Positions 46,001 through 56,719 are shown, counted from the stretch's first letter. The stretch: 64,000 nucleotides of DNA from Patiria miniata (GCF_015706575.1 NW_024037057.1:682001-746000), one strand, 5' to 3'. Notes: generated by a model not told the origin, from the letters alone. Numbers and translations: made by a program.

Positions 46001-49000
46001 CTCTAATACTGGAGAATTTGAGGGCATGTGAATCGTGATTTGGCCGGCGTAGGCAGTGTCGGACCGATTTTCTGGCCTGCACCCTTCGGTCATGGTGATC
46101 AATGTGTGTGGCATTGGAGAGGCCCACGTGTAACTTGTCGGCAACGTGCACAGTGGTCGGGTCGGTCCTTCTGGATAAATGTACAATGTGACGTTGTACC
46201 ATACCTGAGACACGTGTTCGTAGCGGGAATGTGGTGGAAGAAACTGAAGAACATAGCGACGAAGAACCCGATAAGGAAGAGCGGCAATGCAGCACCGCAA
46301 TCAACTGGGCATTGTCCCATGGTGGCCTGTAGAGACGCCTCGGACCAGTTACCGATCCCCAAGCAGCTGCAGTCCGAAAACACCTGCAAGTTAGTGGACA
46401 TTCAAAGAATGAAAAGACCAAGGTCATAAAATGACAAGAATGTTCCTGGACCACTCCATCATTACTCGTATTACCTTATTAGAAACATGTTTAGCGCATA
46501 CCTATTAGTGCCATTCACTGCGGCTATCAAATCAATTAAAGAGCTTGTGGAATGCTGAAAGTCGTTTTGTATTTTATATTGTTTTATTGTAGAGTAGACC
46601 CATATATATCAAAATGACAAATTCTTTTGTAATGTGCGTTTATATGTTTATAAAACTGAAATTCATCGGGTAATTTGTTGGTCGGCGAGCGTATAATTGA
46701 AATCAACAGTCTTGGGGATCTTCGTAAAATGAGAAAAATCGTGACGTAATAAACATGATTCGTTCATACTACGCTGCATCGGGAGTCCTGTTTATTACGT
46801 CACGATTTACTATGTTTTGTTTGCTGCCCCCAACGATGACTTTTACACAAATTGCACGTTCGGATCGAAACAGGACCTGAAAAACAGCTCTCAAAATTAC
46901 CCTTTCTACTCATTTCATGACAGACACAATAGTCGTTTTCATTTCATCACACCTTAGGCTACATATACCCGAAAAATGACGGAAATGTCTTCGAGCATTC
47001 CACAACCTCTTTTAAACTCGATCATTATCACGGTCAGAACATAGTGTATTTCTGTTTCTTGTTCATCTCATTTCGTGTTTTATGTATGTTCTACGTGTTG
47101 AGATACTCGGCAGTATGGAAGAAAGGTGAGCATGTATCAAGACTAATTGAAACCCACCTCGTCCTTTGAGAATGAGGTACATCCAGCGTGGCAAGGGTCC
47201 ACGTACTGCAGGTTGTTGTCACCGCATACCGGATTATAGTCTGCCATCTTTTTGCAGCCACAATCAGCATTGCACGGAGACGTCAAATTGTCATGACGGA
47301 ATGTCACTCTGTTACACGAATTAAATGACTACGTTGCATTAGAAAGTCTGCCTGTGCATCTTCACCTTAAACGTCTAGATTTTTGTTGGTCAATTGTATC
47401 TCTGCAGATTATAGCGGATAAAGAATAATTCCCACAAGGATTTTGTTCAGGTCTTGAAAAGGTGAATTTACTTTATAGCTATAAATAAAATGGATGTGTA
47501 GACATCATTCCGTCGTTCGTTTGGTATAGAGTTAGTGTCTATCTTACGATGTATTGGAGCTGAGACTTAAGACGACCAAGAAACAACTATTACCATTATG
47601 GTAAAAAAGAAAATCATTAAAAGGAATCATTATTCTCCTTTTTGAAAATACCATTAAACTGAGTTCCATTGTACACCCTGTAAAGGAACTTGGTGTTTCA
47701 GGATTGGAAAAATAAACTTTTTTCGCATGTGCAACATATTAGAGCCGGATCGTACTTCACGGGAATGCGAATGCGAAGCGAATTGGACATCATGAAACAT
47801 TCGCTGCGTATTTCGCAAAAGTTGCGTTTTGTTCTACTTGTCCTAACGTCACAAACTCGCTTTCGCCTTCGCAATTAGAATGAACTGGCCTTAAGTTGTA
47901 TTTATAATATCGCATGATTCGGTTTTGTTTTACCATATATACAATAACGCTATGGGCATTAATTTGGTTTGAAATATTATGTAGACTATTAATGTCACAA
48001 GAACCAATTAATTTGCTGCAAAAGAACGAATAGGGATCGCACGTCTCTCAAAGGCAAATTGTATATCGGATTCTGCCTGTGGCAATGCTAATAAGATATT
48101 GTGCACTGCAGCTACTTTTGGTCAACGGGAGTACGCTTTAGTAGGCTACTGATGCTTTCATTTCATATATCCCAAAGATGGCTACTCAATAAATTGGATC
48201 TATTGGCAGTTCTTACTTATTTCCATAATAATCCACGTTGATGCCTGCGACTGTTTCCGGAGGACATGCTAGAAGCAAGACGAAGATGAATGCAATGAAG
48301 ACAATCGCAGAGAATATACAGAGGCGAAGCATCCCGCGGACTCTGAGGTTAAATCTCTTAATCAACCATCCACCAAGTAATGTGGATCCAACAGCTGCAG
48401 GCACAGCACAAACACCTGTTCAGTATCAAATTCAAATACAGTCTTTGTTTACCTAAGAAGACCGAGAATAATTATACTTAACTGACATCATGTTTTCAGT
48501 CCATTTGTGATCCTTGGGTTTATCTGTCAAGGCGCGAACCCCCCCCCCCCCCCTCACACTGTATCATCAATTTAAGAAAATTTTCCGTCATTAAATCGGC
48601 AGGTACTTTTCCGGGTAAATGCAAATAATCCTTTGAGGGTTCACTGATATATTTACCCACAATAATTGCTGCCAAACCCGCGGACATGTTGTACTGAATG
48701 CCGAGAATCTTTGGAGCGAATGCAGAAAACCCACTAATGATGAGTAGGTCGGCGCAGCCTGCCACGCCCACGCAGACGAAGGTTGGGTTCATGAAGAGGA
48801 ACTTGACAGCCTTGGGGATGTCGGCCAGCTTGGCGCCAAAATTTGGCCGTGTGGCCTCCTCTTCGTGGCCGGCGATATGGGCCTGCGACTCCTTCTCAGC
48901 TCGGATCTTGGCGGTTGCTGGAACGTGTTTTTTGGGGGGAAAGTATCGAAAGACTAAGTTCGAACGATTTACTTGTGTTTATAAGACAGGTGTTCCAGAG

Positions 49001-52000
49001 CACAGTAACGGAAAATGTATAACCAGTACTTGTACGGTATAGGGAGAGTGTAGGCCTACTTTCTGTCTCCGCTGGAAAATACATGCTAACTTGCGATGTA
49101 AGCCGTGTGTAATGTGTAATGTGAATGTATGTACAGGGTGTTTCAATAAAAAGGAAAACCAACTTTGAAGAACTAGTATGGACAGGCTAAATGTTTACTG
49201 GCCACAAAAATGGTATCATCTGAAAGTGTAATCTCAATGCTTTTCGATGATATATTGTTTACATTTCCAGGGTCATGCATCACTGAGCGCCACTGTCGTG
49301 AGATTTTGATGCCAAATTGCAGTTGGTTCACTTTCATGTCAAACACAATAGGCATCATGATGGTGTGCATGAGAATAAGTATTCAAGAAGAAGACACGAG
49401 TGCATAAAAAAAAACAAGTCGGGTTGGTTTAAAAACTGGATTTTAATGTTTGTCATGAATTTCTCGTTTTGACCACGCCACGTTCAAAACCAATGCGCCA
49501 TTTTCCCGAGCCATTTCACAGACATTTCCGTAACAATAGTCACACCGTGCCCAGTGTTGTTGTTGTTGTTTTTTTAATGAAAGTGAACCAACTGCATTTT
49601 TGCATCCAGTTTTTAAGACAATGATGCTCAGTGATGCATGACTCAGAAAACCTATACACGGTATCATTGAAAAGCATAGAGATTACGCTTTCAGTCCAGT
49701 TTAATAGCCAGTAACGATATCGTCTGTCCATACTCATTCTTTGAAGTTGGGTTTACTTTTTTTAAACACACTGTATGCAATAATTGTTTGCCTTTAACCC
49801 TCCGAGCAGCTTACCAAAAAAAATCACACCGTGGAAACATGTGGAGAATTTGATCACCACCTGTGTTTATAGGTCAATAACCCTGGCATGCCTGTACATG
49901 CACAAGATATAGGTCATTCCATGGCCAGGGATTGTTTACAACCTGTCTGGGCTCCTGGCGGCACGAGGGGTTGACACAAGGGGATCGGCGGCACTGAGGG
50001 ATTGGCCAGTAAGATCTCCCATTACTGCACAAAGGCATTGGGTGCCATCTTGGCTTCTGTCTTTCAACACTCCTTACTCCTGAGTGGGTAGGGACTGGCC
50101 AATGGGAGTCAACAGGCTTGTGAAGTATAGTAGGGGTGAGGATTACATGGAAGCTTGGCCTTATTGGCCCATTGAAAAAAAATTATGCCCATATTTGGAA
50201 AATGTGGAGAATGAAATCACCACTTCGCTGCTCGGAGGGTAAATCAGACCAAAGGAGAGTAGCACGCCTGAACGCAGTCAGAGACCTTTCAATTGACAAT
50301 GAGCGCTCTTTCGTATGGAGTACCGAAGTGAATACGTCACGCGCACAAAATGTGTGTAAAAGATATTAGCGCGTGATTCAGCCCTAGTCTGGTTCCCAAA
50401 CCAAACAATTCTGACGGTTCCCGATGAATCTGAGGTCCGGTAACCTCCGGTAATACATTGTATTACAATTCACGTCACGTGACAATAAAGGGAGGAATTC
50501 CTCTTTTTCCGAAAAATTCCGAAGTTTGCCGAATTCGTTGCGTCGACAATCGGATAGCACCCAAGTATTTCCGAATATTAAATGGGTTTAATTAACTGCT
50601 AATTGCTTATTTATTTTTTTTAATGAGTTGATAATTAATATTCATTGCTTTCATTTAGAAAACTTGAAATTCAACAACGATTTTGTGCATCAAATATACT
50701 CGGATCGGCCAATTTCCTAAAATGTTCATTTACTGCTGACAATTGATCATTCATTTTCGTCTGAATTTGAGAATCGCTCTGAACACGCGTTTCATTTTCG
50801 CTACCACAGCATTCGATTCCATTTAAGTTCAATCAAAAGTGATATGGAGCAGCACCTTTCATTAATGTCCATTCAGATTTGTTTACAAGACTTCTTTTTC
50901 GCTTTCAGAGGGCTTTTTCAAACATTCACCATTCTATTTCACATTAAGTTTAATGCCATGGGCACCAGATACAGTTAGGGGTTTCTTTTCCATTAACCGT
51001 CAATCAAATTAGCTGCACCTGAAATCAATTTAGAAAAAGGTATGCTTGCGTAAATGAATGCATCTAGTAACGTAATAGGCCGTCTGTTTTTCAAAACCGA
51101 ATGAATGGACAATGAAAACGATTGAACTTTCATTGAATTGAAGACGTGCATTGAAATTTAGACGAATGACCGATTTTTAGAAGTGAATGAACATTCAAAC
51201 TAATTCTATGCTACTTTTTTCAAGATCAAATGTATTACCTGGAAGTTCCCTTGGAAAGCCGCTCATTGGAATAGCAGTGATGTAGGAAAGGATAGCACCA
51301 ATGACGAAGCCTATCCACCAGGCTCCAACCCAAGATGGGACCGAGGAGGTGATTTCAGATCTGTAGGCGGAGTCATAGACAAATAAGAGGCGGTATTGGT
51401 ATTAAGATGTGCTTAAGTTTGCTAAGGTCAGATGGCACTTATTAAAGCTTTCAAAACTGTTTTAGGTACATACAAATCAAAGAGCAAGTATCACCAATTC
51501 AAATAAATTTTAAAAAGCAAACAAGCAGTAAATAAAAGGAGATAAATCGGCAGATGCAGATTCCACATTTTTGTTGTCTCGTTGATAGCTTCATGAATCT
51601 GAATAAATCTTTACCGGTTTCCTTTCAAATCAGTGTCCAGACTAAGAAACGCCCCGCCAGAGAGATAACCGACTGCAGGGCCAACGGACGACAACGCGAA
51701 GAACAAACCTATTTTTCAAATGGAAAACGCAAAATGTTATTATTTAGTAAACCAAATTTTATCATTTGTGTGAGACATTGAGATGCCACCTGACAGTAAA
51801 AGAAAAAAATCTCGTTTTATTTTAACTATGGGTTGCGTTCCTGAAAGTACTGTGCTTTCCGATAGCCTTTTGTCTACCCATTTTAAAGTCTACCCATTGA
51901 ATAGCTGCTTACCGAGGTATACACCTGTCTGCTTTGTCGTCACACTTTCATCCAGCAGCGTAACCCCAAGGGTGTATATAGGCAGGGCTCCCACCCCGTG

Positions 52001-54902
52001 AAATACCTGGGCTGCCAAGAACAGGTAGAAGTAATTGGAGAGACTGGAATCACTACCCGTGCTCTCTCCGCACTGTGGTTCCCCCGAGGTTCCATTCCTG
52101 CAGAGGATGGAGTCTGAGCCAACCACCGGTTGGTACAGACCCGTGGTGAAGTGAGGCAACGCGAATATGGCCGAGCCAGTACCCATGATGAACAGTCCCC
52201 AGCCATTTTGGTTTGTGGCCACGCCCACCAACATACGTCACGAATAGGACAAAGACTGCGCATGTGATGTCGTACATGCTGACGATGAAGCCGGAAGCTT
52301 TGCTGCTCAGACCGAAGCGTCGCTCTATGGCCCCAATGCTGCTGTTAATATAGCCGTTAATGACTAAGCTCTGCGGGGCAAATCAATTGAAAACCGAATT
52401 TCTCTCCATTGATTCTAGAGACAGATTTCTTGATACATTTGCATTTTCAGTGACGATATGCAATTTCAGACGTCTATGACGCATTTGAGTGATTATATAA
52501 TTACATGAATATGCTTGTTTTATTTCAGCAAATCAAGATTAGCGTTGCAAAAAAAGCACCTCATGAAAATAACAATAAACAAAATTGTTTTCGATGAAAC
52601 ACGTTGGAAATAAACATTCAGTGTCATGTTTACAGAATATTAAAAAAATCAAACCAAGGTAGACCCTTTTTCGTTTCAATAAGATTCAAATATAAACAAT
52701 AATAATAATACTTGATTCAGGCAAATGTACACATAAAATACAAAACAAATACAATCAGGTATAGAATTACTGAAGAAAACAATACAAGATACACAGAAAA
52801 AAAAACATATAAGGGCAACAACAACAAACAAGCAAACGTGACAAAAAAAATATAGTGAGAAGGGCTGCCTACAGGAAATGAATAAAAGTGTATTATAAAA
52901 CTATTGCCAAAAGACAAAGCACAATCCAAACATTGTACATGGGTGGAAAAGGTCAAAGGGAGGATAAGGGGGATACAAGTAGGACGGAGGTTAAAAAAAG
53001 AAGGGGTTAAGAGGCTTGTGTGGGGCAGAATAAGAACAGAGGAATGCTAACAAGGGTAACACCAAATAACCGGAGAAGAGAGGGCAAAACAGGACCAAGA
53101 GGGAGAGGAGGTAAGAGGGACGGCGAAGACTAAGAGGGGGGTCGGGTGGAGATAAACGGAAAAGGTAATGCAAATACCGTTAATCTTCATACTAAGTATC
53201 ATGCGTATTGGAGCATTCGTTTCTATCGTTATTCGGAGCGTATACCATTTGTAACAAAATGTGCAATACAGATAAAACAATACGCAATGTGCGTGGCTTT
53301 TCGAACAACTGATTTTTTTTACGCATGACGGACAGATGGATTTCGGAGAAAATAAGGATAAAAAATTGTCAGAGGTAAATGGTATTTCATAGTACAAATT
53401 CAGGTATTCTGCGTCAAGCTATGGTGCTCAAATCTCAATCAAGTCTACTTCACAGTCCAAATTGAATGAATATTTAATAAATTAATAATGTCAGAAATGT
53501 TACTTACCAAAAAAACCGGAAAGTTTGTGGAAATCAAACGTTGAATATATGGAAAGTATAGATTGCCGCCGATTTCCATTATTACATTTCCTTGTAGCTC
53601 AGCTATACAAAAGTGTCTATAAACTAGTATAGTGCGCTCTCGTGATTATAATTGTAGAAAAATTCCAAAGTGATTGCAGTTTCACTCATATTATTCCTGA
53701 AATCATTCTCAGCTTCCACCCCCCCCCCTTGACAACGTAACTGGTACTATTACGGGGTTTCATTTTTCCTAGCAAAAAAAAAAAAAAAACAATTGCAAAT
53801 GCCACTCACTTCGCTGGATATGCCCCCTGGTTAGTGGTAATATAGTTTCTGGTTCGGATCCGGCAGAGATGCCACAGGATCTGCTTGAAAAAAAACCGGA
53901 ACTGGGTCTGCTTGGAAAAACCGGAACACCTGCTTAAAGAACCGGAACTTTTTTTGTGCTAGAAAAGCCACTCCAAATCCGACACAAAGTCCCCGTTGTC
54001 ATTTGTATCTTGTAGTCAAGTCCAGTTCCGTTTATTTTTTTTTATTTTGCTTCCATGGCCTTTCAGTTTTCGGTTTGTTCAATCACTGTGACTTTTTCCA
54101 TATTCCTAATATTATGTATTTTGCATACCCGAATTTTCAACGTAATATTTGACACAAACCATGCACGATTCCACAACGCTGCTGTCGGTGTACATGGCCT
54201 TTACACTACGCGATGCGTTCGACAAAAACATGGTTGGTACCCGGCGTTTTTGTATCCACATAAATCATTGCCATCAGAAACCACCGTTAACTGAAATGAA
54301 AGACTTGATTTCCAGGCTGAATGCTACATGTGTTGAGCGCACAACATGAAGCATGCGCGAGGCGACGTTGTATACTGCGTGCAAGTACGTTGGCCGCCGG
54401 TTTCGAATGCAGGCTCGGCAACAACAAAGACTGTTTTTAAGACTACTTCAACGAGCAACGTTATGCCGTGCATGCGCGTAAATGTACTAAAATCGAGAGT
54501 GCTAAAGAGGTAAAAATCAACGCATTTCCACAGTTTTTCTCTTTTTTTTCCGGTTTATTTTGACGGCCGGAAAAACCAGAATGTAGTGAGATTTTTTTTT
54601 TTAAACCGGAATTCCGGTTAAAACCGGAAAAGTGGCATCTCTCTGTCAAAACAGATCCTCACCTGTGCAAACGTGAATCCACAGAGAACAATCAAGAGCC
54701 ACGAAGCCTTGTTGAACCTGTGCATCCAACGCGGAGTCCAGCCACACCAACCGTAGCGGTAATCGGTTTCCGTGGGGCCCCCCTCGGCCGCAGACCCGCT
54801 GGATACCAGTGTGCTGTTTCCCTCGTGGTAGTTGGATTGCTGGTCTGTCGGATTGACCGCACTGTCGTCCGTCGAAGTGGGATATTCCATGACTGCAGCC
54901 AT
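40003..54902 (-). CDS. SLCO4A1-like: SLCO4A-like organic anion transporter (OATP), 10 exons
   Basis: Minus-strand exons: 54902-54663, 52370-51913, 51708-51615, 51360-51239, 48917-48657, 48415-48217, 47308-47158, 46383-46205, 40875-40811 and 40328-40003. All have GT-AG borders; phases agree throughout except inside exon 2. About 700 codons, close to human OATP4A1 (722). The start ATG (MAAVMEYPTSTDD) is the first in-frame ATG of exon 1. Landmarks: acidic N-tail, GWCGWTPRWMHRFNKASWL, VINGYINSSIGAIERRFGL, GGRGHKPKW, FHGVGALPIYTLGVTLLDE, the OATP signature WVGAWWIGF, a Kazal-like cysteine loop (SPCNADCGCKK...NPVCGDNN...CHAGC), QRSFAVGVNWLFARVLGSIPGP and a hydrophilic tail ending AVYDTA. OATPs are twelve-helix plasma-membrane carriers for amphipathic anions such as thyroid hormones, prostanoids and conjugates. 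Exon 2 changes frame near 52200 where the conserved LGWG is expected; the missing length fits a 5-nt loss. It is either a real lesion or a sequence error. Confidence 0.9.
41325..42029. mobile_element. DNA transposon derivative with CTAGTCTGGTTCCC ends
   Basis: The left end CCTAGTCTGGTTCCC is inverted relative to the right end GGGAACCAGACGAG, and GTATTCC lies directly outside both ends. A related, partial copy lies at 50383-50760. Internal blocks GTTTGCCGAATTC, CGTCGACAATCGGATAGC and GAGTTGATAATTAATATTCA are shared. It lies in the SLCO4A-like intron between exons 8 and 9. Confidence 0.7.
42383..42458. mobile_element. hAT-like micro-MITE, 76 bp
   Basis: The termini are CAGTGGCGTACCCACGG and CCTGGCTACGCCACTG. 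The flanking 8-mers are ATTGTACG (42375-42382) and ATTGTACA (42459-42466), seven of eight identical. The element is almost only its ends plus C and G runs. Intronic. Confidence 0.8.
42885..43025 (+). repeat. GGTCTC hexamer array, left
   Basis: GGTCTC is repeated about 18 times with small variants (GGTCTT, GTTCTC) and short interruptions. It opens large but meaningless frames on both strands (for example SRSRSRSR-type). Confidence 0.85.
43041..43083 (-). mobile_element. piggyBac-like MITE end fragment
   Basis: GGGGGCGGATTCCGCCCCCT and CCCTTTTAGGG precede TTAA (43084-43087), the same terminus as at 15215-15260. The rest of the element is absent. Confidence 0.7.
45010..45145 (+). repeat. GGTCTC hexamer array, right
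   Basis: About 15 GGTCTC units with interruptions. The array has the same strand sense as the left one, so the two arrays are direct repeats although the outer tips are inverted. Confidence 0.85.
45500..45660 (-). repeat. dispersed repeat, inverted copy of 8690-8865
   Basis: The reverse complement carries CCTATCGCCGTTTGCGAGTT, AGCCACGCCCCTTAGACAAC, GTTTTGTTTGTCTCAGATTT and GTATATCATGTAATT in the same order as 8690-8865. The phrase GCGATGACGCAACCTCGTCCC also recurs near 42675-42703. Confidence 0.7.
45770..46095 (-). repeat. dispersed repeat family R, copy 3
   Basis: The reverse complement contains GGGTGCAGGCC, GGCCAAATCACGATTCACAT, GCCCTCAAATTCTCCAGTAT, GACTGCGAGCTCGTATTTCT, ACGGAGCGCAGGCGTCCATT and AAAATGGCGATAGGCTTCAG, in the same order as copies 1 and 2. 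It ends about 110 bp downstream of SLCO4A-like exon 8. Confidence 0.75.
46531..47025. mobile_element. foldback element with an inner CRE-like hairpin
   Basis: Outer blocks TAAAGAGCTTGTGGAATGCT and, in reverse complement from the right, AAAGAGGTTGTGGAATGCT are inverted. Inside, 46733-46755 (AAATCGTGACGTAATAAACA) and 46790-46812 (TGTTTATTACGTCACGATTT) form a second, nearly perfect inverted pair. It lies in the SLCO4A-like intron between exons 7 and 8. Confidence 0.6.
47309..48216. other. SLCO4A-like intron, nothing further seen
   Basis: Intron between exons 6 and 7. AT-rich; no delimited repeat was identified. Confidence 0.6.
49134..49773. mobile_element. mariner-like MITE with arms over 200 bp
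   Basis: The ends plus TA read TACAGGGTGTTTCAATAAAA at the left and, in reverse complement, TACAGTGTGTTTAAAAAAAG at the right, with TA at 49132-49133 and 49774-49775. Pairing continues inward for more than 200 bp (CAACTTTGAAGAA.., AGTATGGACAG, CTGAAAGTGTAATCTCAATG, GTCATGCATCACTGAGC, TGCAGTTGGTTCACTTTCAT). It lies in the SLCO4A-like intron between exons 4 and 5. Confidence 0.8.
49796..50241. mobile_element. possible piggyBac-like MITE with ACCCTCCGAGCAGC ends
   Basis: The left tip TTTAACCCTCCGAGCAGC is inverted relative to GCTGCTCGGAGGGTAAA at 50225-50241. Inner blocks CATGTGGAGAATTTGATCAC and ATGTGGAGAATGAAATCACC recur in direct orientation. The left flank has TTAA, the right flank a degraded version, so the family is tentative. 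Confidence 0.55.
50383..50760 (+). repeat. partial copy of the 41325-42029 element
   Basis: It starts CCTAGTCTGGTTCCC and follows the 41325 copy for about 330 bp (TAATACATTGTATT, GAGGAATTCCTC, GTCGACAATCGGATAGC, GAGTTGATAATTAATATTCA). The right end is missing. Confidence 0.7.
50761..51238. other. SLCO4A-like intron, nothing further seen
   Basis: No repeat or coding signal was recognised before exon 4. Confidence 0.5.
52690..52960 (-). repeat. LINE 3' end fragment
   Basis: On the minus strand the stretch ends GTACATTTGCCTGAATCAAG followed by (TAT)n, a CR1/L2-type 3' tail, preceded by a T-rich untranslated-like region. Purine-rich DNA (52920-53165) follows on the plus strand. It lies in SLCO4A-like intron 1. 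Confidence 0.5.
52920..53165 (+). repeat. polypurine-biased tract
   Basis: Nearly 250 bp with very strong A+G bias on the plus strand (words such as GGGAGAGGAGG and AAGAGGGACGG). It is not a tandem repeat. Confidence 0.55.
53864..54645. mobile_element. hAT-like element with CAGAGATGCCAC ends and ACCGGAA words
   Basis: The left end CAGAGATGCCAC pairs with GTGGCATCTCTCTG on the right. Both subterminal regions are filled with ACCGGAA/TTCCGGT words (about four left, five right). No exact 8-bp duplication was found. Its right tip lies about 17 bp inside intron 1, next to the exon 1 splice donor of the SLCO4A-like gene. Confidence 0.65.
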
Positions 54903-55740
54903 CAAACGACCCTGTACCGCCGAGTACAAATTATTTTATGGCAAATCATGGTCACACTTACCGGAACTTTACTGAGATAAAGATATATCGCGTGACCCTT
55001 CTTTCCGGTTGAAATCGGAAGTGCCTTGTTATTTGCAATTGGTGAAAGATGTGAACTTGCTTTCAACAATGTGGAAATGGAAATGGTGGGCTTTTCAAAA
55101 ATCTGACCAGTGACGTCTTGCATTATTCGAGCGCAGTCTGGCGGCAGGTGATCACGGGACTTGCGATGAAGTCTTGAAAGTGCATATTGTAAATAATATC
55201 TCCAAAGATCCGTAGGTCCTATTCAATGGAAACGCTGTACATGCATAGTCAGGGACGTGCTATTGATACAAAAAACTATAAGGAAGAGTCCTATATTCTG
55301 TTGCAAACAGACATACATGTTTAAACTATAGTTTCTCTATATTTCTAATTTAATTCAACGAACAAATCGCTATTTTCTTTCTGGAGGATCTACACCTCTT
55401 TTGGAAAAAAAGGCTGCAATTTTGCGCGTTCCTTTTTTTTTTGGGGGGGGGGAATTTTAATAGTATTGAAAGTACCGGAGAACTAACTATTAGTAAAAGA
55501 TTGCGCATCTGCAGGGCGCATCCAATTTGCGCACAAACATATGTATAGCTCAAAATATGGCATGACCAATTTGAACGGCTAGTTGCATATCTTCTTTGTG
55601 TTCGAAACAGATTTGTAAATGAAGCCCATGTGCCCCAAACCGAAACGCACTTTCACATATTTTAGTGAGCGTGCCATTTACGCTCTACGCAAACATAGCC
55701 AAATTATATGAACATAATACCATGCTCTTCAGATGTGTTT

Positions 55741-56719
55741 CCTACGAAAGCCATGTAGTGCCATCAAGTATATATTTTGTCGAAGTTTGTTTTTGTGAGA
55801 TATATTTTCTCGAAGTTTGTTTTTACGAGATACATTTTGTCGAAGTTCGTTTTTATGAGATATATTTTTCCCAAGTTCGTTTTTACGAGATATATTTTTC
55901 CCAAGTTCGTTTTTAAGAGAAACATTTTTTTTTTCGGGCGACACAGGATATCTCACGGAGCCCCTAAAGGGACATCCAATTTTGTTTTATCTCGTGCGCA
56001 CGACATATATCTCGTGCGCACGAGATAATTATGTCGTGCGCACGAGATAATATGTAGTGTGCACGAGATAAAAAAATAATGTTGGATGTCCCTTTAGGGG
56101 CTCCGTACTGAAAATAAAGCAAATTAAACTTTGCTTCGTTCCCGCGTGCCTCTGGGGCCTGTACTGTGGGCTAGGCCTAGGATCGATCCAGAACTCGCAT
56201 GTCCTCACAGAATTACAAGTGATGAACGCCAACGCGCACGTGACACTTTGCGCACAAGAAAATCTCATAAAAACGAACTTCGACAAAATGTATCTCGTAA
56301 AAACGAACTTCGAGAAAATATATCTCATAAAAACGAACTTCGACAAAATGTATCTCGTAAAAACGAACTTTGGGAAAAATGTATCTCATAAAAACGAACT
56401 TCGACAAAATGTATCTCGTAAAAACGAACTTCGAAAAAATATATCTCATAAAAACGAACTTCGAGAAAATGTATCTCGTAAAAACGAACTTTGGGAAAAA
56501 TGTATCTCGTAAAAACGAACTTCGAAAAAATATATCTCATAAAAACGAACTTCGAGAAAATGTATCTCGTAAAAACGAACTTTGGGAAAAATGTATCTCA
56601 TAAAAACGAACTTCGACAAAATGTATCTCGTAAAAACGAACTTTGGGAAAAATCTATCTTATAAAAACGAACTTCGTCAAAATATATACTTGATGGCACT
56701 ACAGGGCTTTCGTAGTTTC
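55741..56719. mobile_element. foldback element with minisatellite arms
   Basis: The outer ends CCTACGAAAGCCATGTAGTG and, mirrored, GGCACTACAGGGCTTTCGTA are inverted. The left arm (55772-55925) has about 5 and the right arm (56262-56690) about 14 units of a 30-31 bp repeat, in opposite orientation. A typical right-arm unit is TATCTCGTAAAAACGAACTT plus CGACAAAATG, with variants CGAGAAAAT and TGGGAAAAATG. A separate palindromic element occupies the centre (55955-56107). Long open frames on both strands are a by-product of the 30-bp period. Confidence 0.85.
55955..56107. mobile_element. palindromic element at the centre of the foldback
   Basis: The ends GGAGCCCCTAAAGGGACATC and its mirror GATGTCCCTTTAGGGGCTCC flank four repeats of the self-complementary word TCTCGTGCGCACGAGA with minor variants. 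The whole 153 bp can fold into one hairpin. Confidence 0.75.

Noticed and set aside
45993-46454. 153-codon minus-strand frame over SLCO4A-like exon 8
   Set aside because: It is a shifted-frame shadow; the true frame gives GNWSEASLQATMGQCPVDCG and fits both splice phases.
54618-54929. Upstream start of the SLCO4A-like protein at 54929
   Set aside because: The codon there is TTG; the first ATG in frame is at 54902.
55777-56603. Open frames on both strands encoding KFVFMRYIF- and KNELRENVS-type repeats
   Set aside because: They follow from a 30-bp period without stops, exist in several frames and both strands, and lie in foldback arms.
56262-56690. CRISPR-like array of about 30-bp repeats
   Set aside because: Units are contiguous with no unique spacers, vary in sequence, and the host is an animal.
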